Source: Arthrobacter sp. ISL-5 (GTDB taxonomy: Bacteria; Actinomycetota; Actinomycetes; Actinomycetales; Micrococcaceae). Taken from it: DNA of 64,000 nt. The notes under the pieces were generated by a model. That model had not been told where the DNA came from. It saw only the letters and a list, made by a program, of their open reading frames with translations, and did not search any database. Position numbers and translations under genes: made by a program. Shown piece after piece: positions 8,949-17,096 of the stretch. The stretch is taken from contig NZ_JAGGPM010000024.1 in assembly GCF_018613835.1 (NCBI RefSeq), forward strand, positions 94,648 to 158,647, in the 5' to 3' direction. Position 1 is the stretch's first letter. Every line of letters begins with the position of its first letter.

Positions 8949-9404
8949 GAAGTTCCCTGCGCATCTGCAGCCGCTAGGCAAGCGGGTCGCATTCGGCCAG
9001 GAACTTTCAGCACCGAAGAGATCAGGGCGATGTCCTGCCCGTCCGATACGAGTCGGACAGGCTTCTTTACGGTTACGGTCATCGACTGAGCGTCGGATCG
9101 GCAGGCGTGGCCACTCCAATCGCACAGTAGCTGCCGGGTCGCCCCGATGGCCGTGATTACGACTGGCTGGCGCTCAGAAGCTGAGGGCCTGCAGCTTGGC
9201 GGCCCCAGAGTATTTCCAGGCGGTGTCGGCTGCACCTATGCGGGTCGCTGCGGGGACGGCGCTGGACCGGTAGAGCTGCTGGGTGAATCTCTTTTCACGA
9301 AAGCGTGCAGGTTGGGCTTGGTCGCGGAGACGCGTTTGGCACGTGGGCTTACTGGTCCGCTGCACGGCTAAAACCACGCACTTACCGCCGAATCTGGCCG
9401 TTAC
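8949..9404. other. Gene-free stretch with one hairpin
   Basis: No supported gene. GTCCGA-TACGAG-TCGGAC at 9041-9058, followed by a short pyrimidine run, could terminate transcription from the small gene ending at 8948. Nothing else is recognised before the CGNR promoter. Confidence 0.35.
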
Positions 9405-9434
9405 TTGTTAAGCAGGTGACGATCTTTGCATTAG
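9405..9434 (+). promoter_or_regulatory. Candidate promoter of the CGNR regulator gene
   Basis: TTGTTA (9405-9410) and CATTAG (9429-9434) are separated by 18 bases, upstream of the ATG at 9461. Inverted-repeat arms lie on both sides of the -10, so a bound regulator would block RNA polymerase; this suggests autorepression. Confidence 0.45.
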
Positions 9435-9459
9435 GAATCGTCACCTGTCAAACTGGTGA
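9413..9459. promoter_or_regulatory. Operator cluster of the CGNR regulator
   Basis: A perfect 11-bp inverted repeat, CAGGTGACGAT (9413-9423) and ATCGTCACCTG (9437-9447), has 13 bases between its arms. The second arm doubles as the left half of TCACC-N9-GGTGA (9441-9459), which ends one base before the start codon. The same N9 motif occurs twice more at 11971-12029. Confidence 0.6.
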
Positions 9460-9460
9460 T

Positions 9461-10024
9461 ATGAAACATTCGTTTGTGTGCGGCAATCCGGCCCTCGACT
9501 TCGCCGCAACGGTGCGCTCACGACTCGAAACGCCGCTGGAGATGTTTTCCTCGCCTGAGAGCCTCAATTCCTGGTTCCGTGAATCCGGGATCGTCGACGG
9601 GGACACGAACTGCGAACCGGCCGATCTTGAGCAGGCCCTCGTGATCCGAGAGGCTATCTACTCCCTCGTTCACGCCAAAGTAGCCGGGGATGGCTACGAC
9701 GGGGACGCCCTCTCGATCGTGAACGATACCGCCCGCACACCGCCTGTCACCCCCCAGCTCACGCCGAACGGGCGAGTAACGGAAGCAACCCCAATGGAGG
9801 CGCTGTCAACTGTGGCACGACATGCCATCGAGGTCCTCAGCGGATCCGATGCGCCGCTGCTCAAGGAGTGCGCGAACCACGAGTGCACGCGGGTCTACAT
9901 CGATCGGTCCCGGGGGGCGCGTCGGGAGTGGTGCGCCATGGATCCCTGCGGCAACAAGATGAAAGCGGCCGCATACCGCGCCCGCAAGAGGGAAGACAAG
10001 CTCGCCTCGGCGACCGCGAAGTAA
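9461..10024 (+). CDS. CGNR zinc-finger transcriptional regulator
   Basis: A 187-aa protein with the two-part layout of the CGNR family: an N-terminal ABATE-type sensor region beginning FVCGNPALDFAATV, and a C-terminal zinc finger. The four finger cysteines are readable in LKECANHECTRVYIDRSRGA followed by REWCAMDPCGNKMKAAAYRA, with the eponymous CGN near residue 167. I chose the ATG at 9461 because the family N-terminus starts immediately there. No strong ribosome-binding site precedes it; GGTGAT ends directly at the ATG. Family members are DNA-binding regulators. The operator repeats at its promoter recur before the operon at 12135, so it probably regulates both. Confidence 0.85.
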   Translation: MKHSFVCGNPALDFAATVRSRLETPLEMFSSPESLNSWFRESGIVDGDTNCEPADLEQALVIREAIYSLVHAKVAGDGYDGDALSIVNDTARTPPVTPQLTPNGRVTEATPMEALSTVARHAIEVLSGSDAPLLKECANHECTRVYIDRSRGARREWCAMDPCGNKMKAAAYRARKREDKLASATAK

Positions 10025-10051
10025 CCCGCCGCGCCTCCCCTTCACGCTCAG

Positions 10052-11281
10052 TCACCCCCGCTGGCGGCGGAACTGTGCCACGAGGCCGAGCAGTGCGAGG
10101 ACGACAGTCGCGCCTCCATATCCGACAACCGTCGGTATGAGACCAAGTGGACCGGCGAGCTGGCCAGCGATGATGACTGGCAGGCCGAAGGCGATGTAGG
10201 CGACAACGTATATTGTGGCGACGATGCCTGCCCTCTGCTGGGGGCCGGCCAGCGGCATGATCAGGCGCAGTGATCCGGAAAAGGCCGCGCCGAAGCCGAT
10301 GCCCGTGATGACCAGGCCAGCGATCATGAGTGCCAGGCTTCCAGCGAGCACTCCGGTCACGACGCCGATGGTCCCGGCGATGGACGCGTAGATGCCAAGA
10401 GTCACTCCGCGCCGGGGGCTAAGCCGTCCTAAGGCGACAGCCACGACGGCGGCAGTTGCCGGCGCAATGAAACCGCTGAGGCCGTTGACCAGGCCGCTGT
10501 TCAGGTGGAAGACGTTGCGTACGATTGTCGGCGCGAGTCCAAGGGAAAGACCTGCGAGCATCCAGATTGTGGCTATCACGGGGGCGGCCGCGGCGAATTC
10601 TTTTCGGGCAGCCAGCGGCACAGAGGCGCGCGGGATCAGGGAACGTATTGCTCCGGGCGTACGGATCACACTCTCGGGAGAGAGCCCGACGACGAGGATT
10701 CCCAGGATGGTCACGATCGTGAGGACGGTAAAAATGATCGTGTTTGCCTCGGGCGTGAACTGAATGGCGAACCCCGCAAGCAATGCGCCGGCGGCGAGCC
10801 CGCCGGTCATGCCGACGCTGCCAAGAATGCTGCCCAATTTCTTTCGGTTCGGCGGGGCGAGTTCGGCCAGAGCAGCTGTGAATGCACTGGTGGCAGCCCC
10901 TGTGGCGAGTCCCTGCACGACTCGTGCGGCGATCACCCACCCAATGTCGGGCGCTACCAGGAACATGAGAGTCGAAACGAGCTGAACAAGGAGCGCTCCG
11001 AGCAGCACGGGTCGCCGCCCGACATGGTCAGAGAGTGAACCGACTGTCAGGAGGGCCGCGAGGAAGCCGACCGCGTAGACGGCGAACGCCAGAGTCAGTA
11101 CCGCGGCGGGAAATTCCCACCGCTCTCGGTAGAAAGCGAGCAGTGGCGTCGGCGCACCCGCCGCCAGGTACAGACTGATGAAGGTGACGGCGCTCCCCGC
11201 GAAAGCCAACTTGGCAGGAAGCCTGGGGCGACTGCGCGCAGGCGACGTACGGGGGTCGACGGATGTTTGAGTGGATGACAT
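10052..11281 (-). CDS. MFS drug-type efflux transporter
   Basis: A 12-helix major facilitator, 409 aa. The loop 2-3 signature is readable as GSLSDHVGRRPVLLGALLVQ, and the motif-C-like region VGMTGGLAAGALLAGFAI marks a drug:H+ antiporter of the DHA1 type. I chose the ATG at 11279-11281; a long upstream extension in the same frame runs through the HxlR gene and is not real. The gene lies 95 bp downstream of the HxlR regulator on the same strand, a common regulator/pump pair. The substrate is unknown. Confidence 0.88.
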   Translation of the reverse strand: MSSTQTSVDPRTSPARSRPRLPAKLAFAGSAVTFISLYLAAGAPTPLLAFYRERWEFPAAVLTLAFAVYAVGFLAALLTVGSLSDHVGRRPVLLGALLVQLVSTLMFLVAPDIGWVIAARVVQGLATGAATSAFTAALAELAPPNRKKLGSILGSVGMTGGLAAGALLAGFAIQFTPEANTIIFTVLTIVTILGILVVGLSPESVIRTPGAIRSLIPRASVPLAARKEFAAAAPVIATIWMLAGLSLGLAPTIVRNVFHLNSGLVNGLSGFIAPATAAVVAVALGRLSPRRGVTLGIYASIAGTIGVVTGVLAGSLALMIAGLVITGIGFGAAFSGSLRLIMPLAGPQQRAGIVATIYVVAYIAFGLPVIIAGQLAGPLGLIPTVVGYGGATVVLALLGLVAQFRRQRG

Positions 11282-11376
11282 GTGGGGTTCCTGTTCAGCC
11301 GGCCAAAGCGACGGCGGCCTGTCGGCGGTTTGTTCGTTGTGGTCCGGCGCCCCGGAGGCAGCGCGGCGCTGATTGA

Positions 11377-11874
11377 TCAGACGTGCCCCTGCTCGATCCA
11401 GTTGCCGTTTGCGGCAATTTCGAGATCGTCGATCCCGAGCTGCGCATCGGATTCGGTATGCGGTCCGATAACGACGGGAATGTCCGTTCCGCGCTTCACG
11501 AGCCGCAACGGGCCGCCGTCGTCGGACTGCAAATACCGGTTGCCCCACTGCATAAGCGCGAACACCGCCGGCATGAGATCTGCACCCTTCGGCGTCAGCA
11601 CATACTCATAGCGCCTCCGCTTGCCCTCTTCCTGGTACGGACGCTTTTCGCAGAGGCCAATATCCGTAAGTTGCTTGAGCCGGGCCGAAACTATGGCATC
11701 GGTACCTTTTGTCCGTCGCACGAAGTCGTCGAATCGGGTGGTGCCGTAGAGGGCCTCCCGCAGAATGAGCATCGAGGACCGGGTCCCGATGACTTCCATG
11801 GTCATGGCGATGGAGCAATTCTCCGCGCGCCAGGCGCCCCGATCCTCGAGCGCGCCATTGAGTTTGACTGACAT
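11377..11874 (-). CDS. HxlR-family transcriptional regulator
   Basis: A winged-helix regulator of 165 aa. The hallmark HxlR region is present: CSIAMTMEVIGTRSSMLILR, then YGTTRFDDFVRRTKGTDAIV, SARLKQLTDIGLCEKRPYQE and the wing RRRYEYVLTPKGADLMPAVF. A C-terminal extension of about 55 residues follows. HxlR proteins respond to electrophiles or aromatic stress and often control an adjacent transporter or reductase. Here the MFS pump gene follows on the same strand, and an inverted repeat at 11903-11928 just upstream is the likely operator. Confidence 0.88.
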   Translation of the reverse strand: MSVKLNGALEDRGAWRAENCSIAMTMEVIGTRSSMLILREALYGTTRFDDFVRRTKGTDAIVSARLKQLTDIGLCEKRPYQEEGKRRRYEYVLTPKGADLMPAVFALMQWGNRYLQSDDGGPLRLVKRGTDIPVVIGPHTESDAQLGIDDLEIAANGNWIEQGHV

Positions 11875-11902
11875 TGACCGACCTGCCTGACTTGCGTTTG
11901 TA

Positions 11903-11928
11903 GTAGTTAGAGCCTAAAAGCTGACTAC
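11903..11928. promoter_or_regulatory. Candidate HxlR operator
   Basis: GTAGT (11903-11907) and ACTAC (11924-11928) form an inverted repeat with 16 bases between, 29 bp upstream of the HxlR start. The surroundings are AT-rich compared with coding sequence. Position and spacing fit an autoregulatory HxlR site. Confidence 0.4.
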
Positions 11929-11970
11929 CAAAATGTCAAGTTAGAGCACTGAGGGAGCGTTGGGTACAAG

Positions 11971-12029
11971 TCACCGCCTTGACGGGTGACGGAATACCAT
12001 GTCACTATCGTTACCAGTTGAACCGGTGA
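11971..12029 (+). promoter_or_regulatory. Promoter with two CGNR-type operators upstream of the 12.1-14.5 kb operon
   Basis: TTGACG (11979-11984), an 18-base spacer and CACTAT (12003-12008) form a good promoter. Overlapping it are TCACC-N9-GGTGA (11971-11989) and TTACC-N9-GGTGA (12011-12029), with the same arms and spacing as the site before the CGNR gene. The two sites bracket the -10 element, as repressor sites would. Confidence 0.6.
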
Positions 12030-12134
12030 CGCAGAAGTGGTGACCGCATTCTTCAGCACTTCCCCAAGAATCCCGCCCGTCCCCCGGCAGCGGAAGCACA
12101 TAGACCGTCAATGCCCACTGAGAAGGAACCACAA

Positions 12135-12311
12135 ATGGCGCAGTCCACCACCGAGATACTGACAGACGCACTTAAGCAGGCGGCGACCGCTCACGGTGTT
12201 CACGAAGCCGAGGTCCTGGGCGGCGTCCACGACACACAATGGCCGCAGTGGTACGCCGAGCACATGACACGCACGCTCGCCAAAGCAGGACACCGGCTCA
12301 CCGCCGACTAA
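12135..12311 (+). CDS. Small protein of unknown function, first gene of the CGNR-linked operon
   Basis: A 58-aa protein starting MAQSTTEILTDALKQAATAH and ending LAKAGHRLTAD, with a WPQWYAEHM motif in between. The ATG at 12135 has AGAAGGAACC upstream; the in-frame ATG 24 bp earlier lacks such a site. It is predicted soluble, with no signal peptide or cysteines. It is followed closely by the VOC and FAD-oxidoreductase genes and lies directly behind the promoter carrying CGNR-type operators. The family is not recognised; the alternating amphipathic pattern suggests a helical accessory protein (inference). Confidence 0.65.
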   Translation: MAQSTTEILTDALKQAATAHGVHEAEVLGGVHDTQWPQWYAEHMTRTLAKAGHRLTAD

Positions 12312-12342
12312 GACCTCCGACCCAGGCAAGAGGCACCGCCTG

Positions 12343-12787
12343 GTGCCGTTGAAACTTGAAGTACTGTTCGTTCCCGTTTCCGACGTCGACCGGGCCAAGG
12401 CCTTCTAACGAATCGCTCGGATTCCGCGTCGATATCGACTACATCGCCAGCGAAGACTTCCGCGTGGCGCAGCTGACCCCTCCCGGTTCGGAAGCATCCA
12501 TCATGATCGGCAAGAGCATCACCGGCGCCGCACCAGGATCAAGCCAGAACCAGCTTTTCGCCGTGACGGACATCCTCGCGACCCGCGCCGACCTTGTCGA
12601 AAAGGGCGTCGACGTCTCCGAGGTATTCCACTTCGCGGACGGATTCATCTTCCACCTCGACAACCAGTACCGGGTTGCGGGCCCGCATCCGGAACGCGCC
12701 GACTACCAGTCCTTTGCCTCCTTCAGCGATCCGGACGGCAACAGCTGGCTTCTTCAGGAAATCAACGTCCGGGCACCCGGACGATGA
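12343..12787 (+). pseudogene. VOC-family (glyoxalase/bleomycin-resistance-like) protein, frameshifted
   Basis: The reading frame opens with KLEVLFVPVSDVDRAKAF and meets TAA at 12406-12408. Removing one A from that TAAC restores YESLGFRVDIDY and the rest of a complete VOC protein (QLTPPGSEASIMIGKSI, AVTDILATRADLVEKGVDVS, FSDPDGNSWLLQEINV) to the stop at 12787. Expected length is about 147 aa, a single vicinal-oxygen-chelate domain. The start is a GTG at 12343 or a TTG at 12349. It overlaps the next gene by four bases (ATGA). A single-base insertion makes it a pseudogene unless the base is a sequencing error. Confidence 0.8.
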
Positions 12788-14126
12788 GCACCCACAACGG
12801 ATCAGCGGAATATGACCTGATCGTGCTCGGCGGCGGTGCCGTGGGCGAGAACATCGCCGACCGCGCCGTCCAGGGCGGCCTGACCGCCGTGATTGTCGAA
12901 AATGAGCTCGTCGGTGGCGAGTGCTCCTACTGGGCATGCATGCCCTCAAAGGCGCTGCTGCGCTCTGCCCAGGTGCTGCGCGCGGCCCGGCAGGTTCCCG
13001 GGGCCGCCCAGGCGGTGACCGGTGAACTCGACGTGCAGGCCGTGCTGGCACGCCGGGACTCTTTCGCCAGCAACTGGTCCGACAGCGGGCAGGTGAAGTG
13101 GCTCGACAGCGCAGGGATTGCCCTCGTGCGCGGTCACGGCCGGGTGACGGGTACAAAGGAGGTCACCGTCACGGGCATGGACGGTTCGACCACGGTGCTT
13201 ACCGCCCGCCACGCCGTTTCCATAGCCACCGGATCAGCTGCGCTCCTGCCCGACATTGACGGACTCATTGAGGCAGCGGGCTGCTCTCAGGCATGGAGCC
13301 GTTCGCTGGTGAGCTAGTTGCGGAAGCCCTCCGTGCGCAGGGTGTCCAAGTCATGCTCGAGACGAAAACCACCCGCGTCACCCGGGACGAAAGCGGCGTC
13401 ATCCTTGAGACCGGTGACGGCAGGACCATCTCCGCCCAGGAAGTGCTCGTCGCGGCCGGCCGTACACCCCGCACTGGAGATATCGGACTCGATTCGGTCG
13501 GGCTCAAGTCCGGGGCGTGGATCGAGACTGACGACACCATGCTGGTTCCGGGATTCGACTGGCTCTATGCTGCCGGGGACGTGACGAATCGGGCCCTGCT
13601 CACCCACCAGGGGAAATACCAGGCCCGTGCAGCCGGTGACGTCATCGCAGCCCGCGCGGCCGGAGCAGCGGTATCCGATGCGCCGTGGGGAACGCATGTG
13701 GCGACGGCCGACCATGAGGCGGTGCCGCAGGTCACGTTCACCGACCCCGAGATCGCATCGTTCGGGCTCACCGCCGCGGCAGCGCGTAGGAACGGCTACG
13801 ACATCCGGGTTGTCGACTACGAAATTGGGCACGTCGCCGGCGCCAGTGTGCGGGCCGACGGCTACGCCGGTACCGCGCGGATGGTTGTCGATGAAAAACG
13901 CAAGGTCGTGCTTGGCATGACCTTCGTCGGTCCTGACGTGAGCGAATTGCTGCAGGCCGCGACCATTGCGGTCGTCGCAGAAGTGCCGGTCGACCGATTG
14001 TGGCATGCCGTACCGGCCTACCCGACGGTCAACGAGGTCTGGCTCCGGCTTCCCGAAGGTTACGGGCGGCCGTCCCCGTCCGCATCCGATGAACCCCGCG
14101 AAATCCTCCGAACCGGAAGACTTTGA
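12784..14126 (+). pseudogene. NAD(P)/FAD-dependent disulfide-reductase-like oxidoreductase with internal deletion
   Basis: The N-terminal part (12784 to about 13280) is intact: the FAD-binding motif [18 protein letters not shown], the redox-active pair [15 protein letters not shown] (Cys-X4-Cys), and IATGSAALLPDIDGL. The C-terminal part (from about 13290) resumes in another frame at GMEPFAGELVAEALRAQGVQ, with LYAAGDVTNRALLTHQGKYQ and the dimerisation domain through HAVPAYPTVNEVW. Between them, at least about 45 residues that should hold the NAD(P)H-binding GxGxxG are missing, and the frame changes. The product cannot be functional as written. Homologous enzymes are about 480 aa pyridine nucleotide-disulfide reductases (mercuric reductase/dihydrolipoamide dehydrogenase-like). 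It sits in the CGNR-linked operon and is coupled to the VOC gene. Confidence 0.82.
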
Positions 14127-14956
14127 TGGCCCTTTCGGCACACGAACAGAATCTGATTGAGCAGCTCGAGAAGCAGTTCAAGGACGAAGACCCCAAATTC
14201 GCCAAGGCGATGGAACAAGTGCCCGCCCGTAACCGCTCCGCCCTCCACATCGTCACCGGGGCAGCTACTATCGTGGCTGGCTTTCTGCTCCTGCTGCTGG
14301 GCGCAGCACTGCAGGGCCCCGTTCCGAACATCCTGGTCGGTGTCCTCGGTTTTGCCGTGATGGTCGTCGGAGCGCATCTCGCCATGCGACACACTTCGGT
14401 AACCAAAAACGAAGCACCTGCGCCGACCCCTGAAACGCGGAATCGGTCGAAAGGACAAAAGCGGGCACGGAACGACGTCCCTTCAGGGACGCGTTCGGAG
14501 ACTGGGCCTTGTGGGGTCTGTTTTGGTGGGTGTGACACTGGACCGGCGGCTAGCATGTACCCGTGCACCTCCGAGCCAGTGAATGGCACCCCTCATCCAA
14601 CGTTTCAGAGCAGGCACCGGGTGTCGTTTTCGTCGAAGGACCAGCCTCCAACTGGATCGTGGTCCGCGACGAGACTAGGTTCATGCTCATTGACAGCGGT
14701 TACCCCGCCGACCGAGCGTTCGTCCTTGAGTCCATCCGCCACCTGGGCTTGCAGCCAGCCGACGCTCAGACCGTGCTCATCACCCACGGTCACGTCGACC
14801 ACACCGGCTCTGCGGCCTACTTCTCCACAACATACGCAACGCCGGTCTTGTGCGCCCCGGAAGAACTGGCCCATGTCCAAGGGAGGGAAAAGCACCAAGT
14901 CACGTTCGGTCAGGTCATCGTCCGGGCTTGGCGCCCCCGTGTCTTCCGCTGGATGA
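14126..14956 (+). CDS. DUF3040-type membrane protein with run-on C-terminus
   Basis: The first 90 residues are typical of DUF3040 proteins: MALSAHEQNLIEQLEKQFKD, DPKFAKAM, then two transmembrane helices (IVTGAATIVAGFLLLLLGAA and ILVGVLGFAVMVVGAHLAM). Such proteins are normally 100-140 aa. Here the frame runs for 276 codons and overlaps the MBL gene, which is not credible. From about 14480 a different frame (FRDAFGDWALWGLFWWV, stop at 14533-14535) has better codon use and ends just before the next promoter, so a one-base indel near 14480 probably removed the true stop. Its ATG overlaps the stop of the FAD oxidoreductase. Confidence 0.6.
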   Translation: MALSAHEQNLIEQLEKQFKDEDPKFAKAMEQVPARNRSALHIVTGAATIVAGFLLLLLGAALQGPVPNILVGVLGFAVMVVGAHLAMRHTSVTKNEAPAPTPETRNRSKGQKRARNDVPSGTRSETGPCGVCFGGCDTGPAASMYPCTSEPVNGTPHPTFQSRHRVSFSSKDQPPTGSWSATRLGSCSLTAVTPPTERSSLSPSATWACSQPTLRPCSSPTVTSTTPALRPTSPQHTQRRSCAPRKNWPMSKGGKSTKSRSVRSSSGLGAPVSSAG

Positions 14957-15375
14957 TCCACGTCATCAAGGCAGGAGCCCTGAAGGCGAAGCCTGCAACC
15001 CGTGCCCAGGCTTGGGACACCGAGAGGCTCCGGAGCCTGCCCGGCAGCCCGGAAGCGATCCTGCTTCCGGGCCACACCCCGGGCAACGTCTCCCTCCTTC
15101 TTCCCGAAGCAGGAGCGATCGCCGTCGGCGACTCGTTTGTTAGCGGTCATCCACTGAGCCGCAAAACCGGACCCCAGATGCTCCACCGGATGTACCACAC
15201 AGACCCCGCCGCGGCCTTCGCGGCAACTCACCGCCTGGACGGCATCAACGCCTCAGTGATACTTCCCGGCCATGGCCCCGCAATGCGCATGCCCCTGGCC
15301 GAAGCCTTGGCGGCGTTGCGGGGCTCCCCTCCCCCGGATGGAAACCCGGGGGTGTTGGGACCGAGCCGGAATTAG
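14563..15375 (+). CDS. MBL-fold metallo-hydrolase
   Basis: A cytosolic metallo-beta-lactamase-fold hydrolase of 270 aa. Metal-ligand motifs are in order: THGHVDHTGSAAYF (HxHxDH, residues about 75-82), LPGHTPGNVSLL, AVGDSFVSGH and, near the C-terminus, LPGHGPAMRM. The fold covers glyoxalase II-like, lactonase and other hydrolases, and the substrate is not evident. I chose the GTG at 14563. A -10-like TAGCAT (14551-14556) ends six bases before it, so the mRNA may be leaderless. It is convergent with the PucR regulator gene, with four bases between the stop codons. Confidence 0.85.
   Translation: MHLRASEWHPSSNVSEQAPGVVFVEGPASNWIVVRDETRFMLIDSGYPADRAFVLESIRHLGLQPADAQTVLITHGHVDHTGSAAYFSTTYATPVLCAPEELAHVQGREKHQVTFGQVIVRAWRPRVFRWMIHVIKAGALKAKPATRAQAWDTERLRSLPGSPEAILLPGHTPGNVSLLLPEAGAIAVGDSFVSGHPLSRKTGPQMLHRMYHTDPAAAFAATHRLDGINASVILPGHGPAMRMPLAEALAALRGSPPPDGNPGVLGPSRN
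15331..15352 (+). terminator. Hairpin at the 3' end of the MBL gene
   Basis: CCCCCGG (15331-15337) and CCGGGGG (15346-15352) form a 7-bp stem with an 8-base loop inside the last codons of the MBL gene, at the junction of two convergent genes. There is no long U tract, so its strength as a terminator is uncertain. Confidence 0.4.
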
Positions 15376-15379
15376 CGGC

Positions 15380-16873
15380 CTACTTGTGCATGGCCTCATG
15401 GATTTGAAGCGCAAACCAAAGCTGCGCCAGCGAGGACGTTTCGGTCATGTCGAGGCCCGTCAATTCGCTGATTTTTCGGATGCGGTAGATGACGGTTTGC
15501 CGGTGCGCGAACAGTGCCGCCGCTGTCTTCTGCCATGACCTTTGGGTGTCCAGATAGGTCCGCAGAGTCACGATGAGGTCCCCCTCCTGGCTCTGTTCGT
15601 ACGCGAAGATCGGACCCAGCAGCCGCTCCACCAACGCGGTCCCTTCCTCGAAGCTCGTCAGTCCCAGCCACGAGGGCCCCTCGGCGTACCGGGCCAGATT
15701 CATGGCATTGCCCTTGGCCGAGCCGAGCGCCCACAGCGACTCCTGCAACGCACGCTGGATCCCGGGCGCCGACGTCGGCGAGCTGATGCCGATCCGGACC
15801 TCGGTACCCGCGCAGTGGATCAGAATCTCGTCGGTCACCGCCGCCGACACGGCCACATGAAGTGTGTTGAAGCGCCGCAGGCACGCGGCCGGAAAGCCGT
15901 GACGCCACAGTTCGACGTGGACGTTCGCCAGCCGCTCGCCGTCGTCGGCCGATATCGAAATCATCAGGAAATCCTGCGCCGGAACATCAAAAGCAGTGAG
16001 CCGGCTCTCCAGTTCCGCCGTTCCCAGCCGGCCGTCGACCGCCTGCAACAGGAATTCGCCCGCCAGTCGGTGCTGGCTTTCCAGGGACAGGACTTTTCGT
16101 GAAAGTTCCAGCCCCAGCACCGTTGCCGCATGCAGAAGCACGACGGCGTCCGGGTGCGGATCGCCTTTGGGCAGCACCACCAGGAGCGCATTGGCGTGCG
16201 TGGGAATATCCATCATCAACACATGCCTGTCCCGCAGCCGATGCCACTGGAACTTCTTCCCGGCCAAGGATATCCGCCCGGTCAGCGCGGCCAATTCGGC
16301 CTGCACGAAATCCGGCAGCGGCTGGCCCTCCGGGTGCCACGGATGAAGGCAGCGCCGGTCCACGACGAACAGATCTGCGTCGAGCTCCGCCGCGAGGCCC
16401 CGAAGAAGGCCTTGCAAGTGGTCCTCGGATGTTCCAGCAGTGCGGAGAAGGTCGTAAATCCGGGCTGTCTGGCGCAGGCGCCGCGATTCCTCCAACAGGG
16501 ACGATTCAGCCACGGTCCGCGCGATGGCGATGAACGGCAGCGGATAGGGCACATTGATCAGCGGCAGCGGCAGCTTCTCACAAGCCGCCAGGAACTCCGG
16601 CAGCAGCTCCGGCGCGTGCATCTTCTCTCCGATGGCCAGCGCACTGGCGCCCGCATCCACCAGCGCCTCGGCGAGCGCAGCCTGACCGGCAGCATCGGCC
16701 GGGATGGAGAGGCCGTTGGTCATCATCAGCTCGCCGCCGGTGACCCATTCCCACAGCCTCGGCAGATCAGACGTGTGGGCCCATGTGATCCGGTTGCCGC
16801 TGCCTGCGGATCCGGCGAGCAGCGTGAGTCCCAGCTGGGGTTCCGCCACGAGTTCGGCCACGGTGATCGCCAT
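15380..16873 (-). CDS. PucR-family transcriptional regulator
   Basis: A 497-aa regulator with the three-part PucR layout. It has an N-terminal purine-catabolism PucR domain (MAITVAELVAEPQLGLTLLA, LMMTNGLSIPADAAGQAAL), a central region, and a C-terminal helix-turn-helix of the CdaR/PucR type (LIVTLRTYLDTQRSWQKTAA, LFAHRQTVIYRIRKISELTG). I chose the ATG at 16871-16873 because the family N-terminus begins there and GGGAG precedes it. It is divergent from the ureohydrolase operon and presumably activates or represses it in response to a nitrogen compound. A strong palindrome at 16913-16942 lies between the two. Confidence 0.9.
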   Translation of the reverse strand: MAITVAELVAEPQLGLTLLAGSAGSGNRITWAHTSDLPRLWEWVTGGELMMTNGLSIPADAAGQAALAEALVDAGASALAIGEKMHAPELLPEFLAACEKLPLPLINVPYPLPFIAIARTVAESSLLEESRRLRQTARIYDLLRTAGTSEDHLQGLLRGLAAELDADLFVVDRRCLHPWHPEGQPLPDFVQAELAALTGRISLAGKKFQWHRLRDRHVLMMDIPTHANALLVVLPKGDPHPDAVVLLHAATVLGLELSRKVLSLESQHRLAGEFLLQAVDGRLGTAELESRLTAFDVPAQDFLMISISADDGERLANVHVELWRHGFPAACLRRFNTLHVAVSAAVTDEILIHCAGTEVRIGISSPTSAPGIQRALQESLWALGSAKGNAMNLARYAEGPSWLGLTSFEEGTALVERLLGPIFAYEQSQEGDLIVTLRTYLDTQRSWQKTAAALFAHRQTVIYRIRKISELTGLDMTETSSLAQLWFALQIHEAMHK

Positions 16874-16912
16874 GGAATTGTGCTCCCCACTTCCTGGTTT
16901 CCGGCCCACCCC

Positions 16913-16942
16913 GAGTCGATTAGACATATGTCTAAGAGACTC
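16913..16942. promoter_or_regulatory. Long palindromic operator between PucR and the ureohydrolase operon
   Basis: A perfect 16-bp palindrome, TTAGACATATGTCTAA (16920-16935), is extended on both sides by GAGTC and GACTC. This gives a 30-bp dyad with only two mismatched pairs. It lies 40 bp upstream of the PucR start and about 155 bp before the first operon gene. The dyad fits a dimeric regulator, presumably PucR; a GntR-type protein encoded elsewhere is also possible. Confidence 0.6.
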
Positions 16943-17096
16943 GGCCATTTGTAGTCAATCTACCGCTATACGCCGTGATGCGCGTCACCAAGAATTGGAT
17001 TACCTACTTCCCGCTCAACGGCGAGCGATCCACACCTCCCCACCGAAATGCCGCCGACGCCACCGCCCGGCAGCACAGTTACCGAAGGATCCCGGC

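Noticed and set aside
16704..17096. Long N-terminal extension of the ureohydrolase frame.
   Set aside because: It would overlap the start of the PucR gene and the palindromic operator; family homology begins at 17097.
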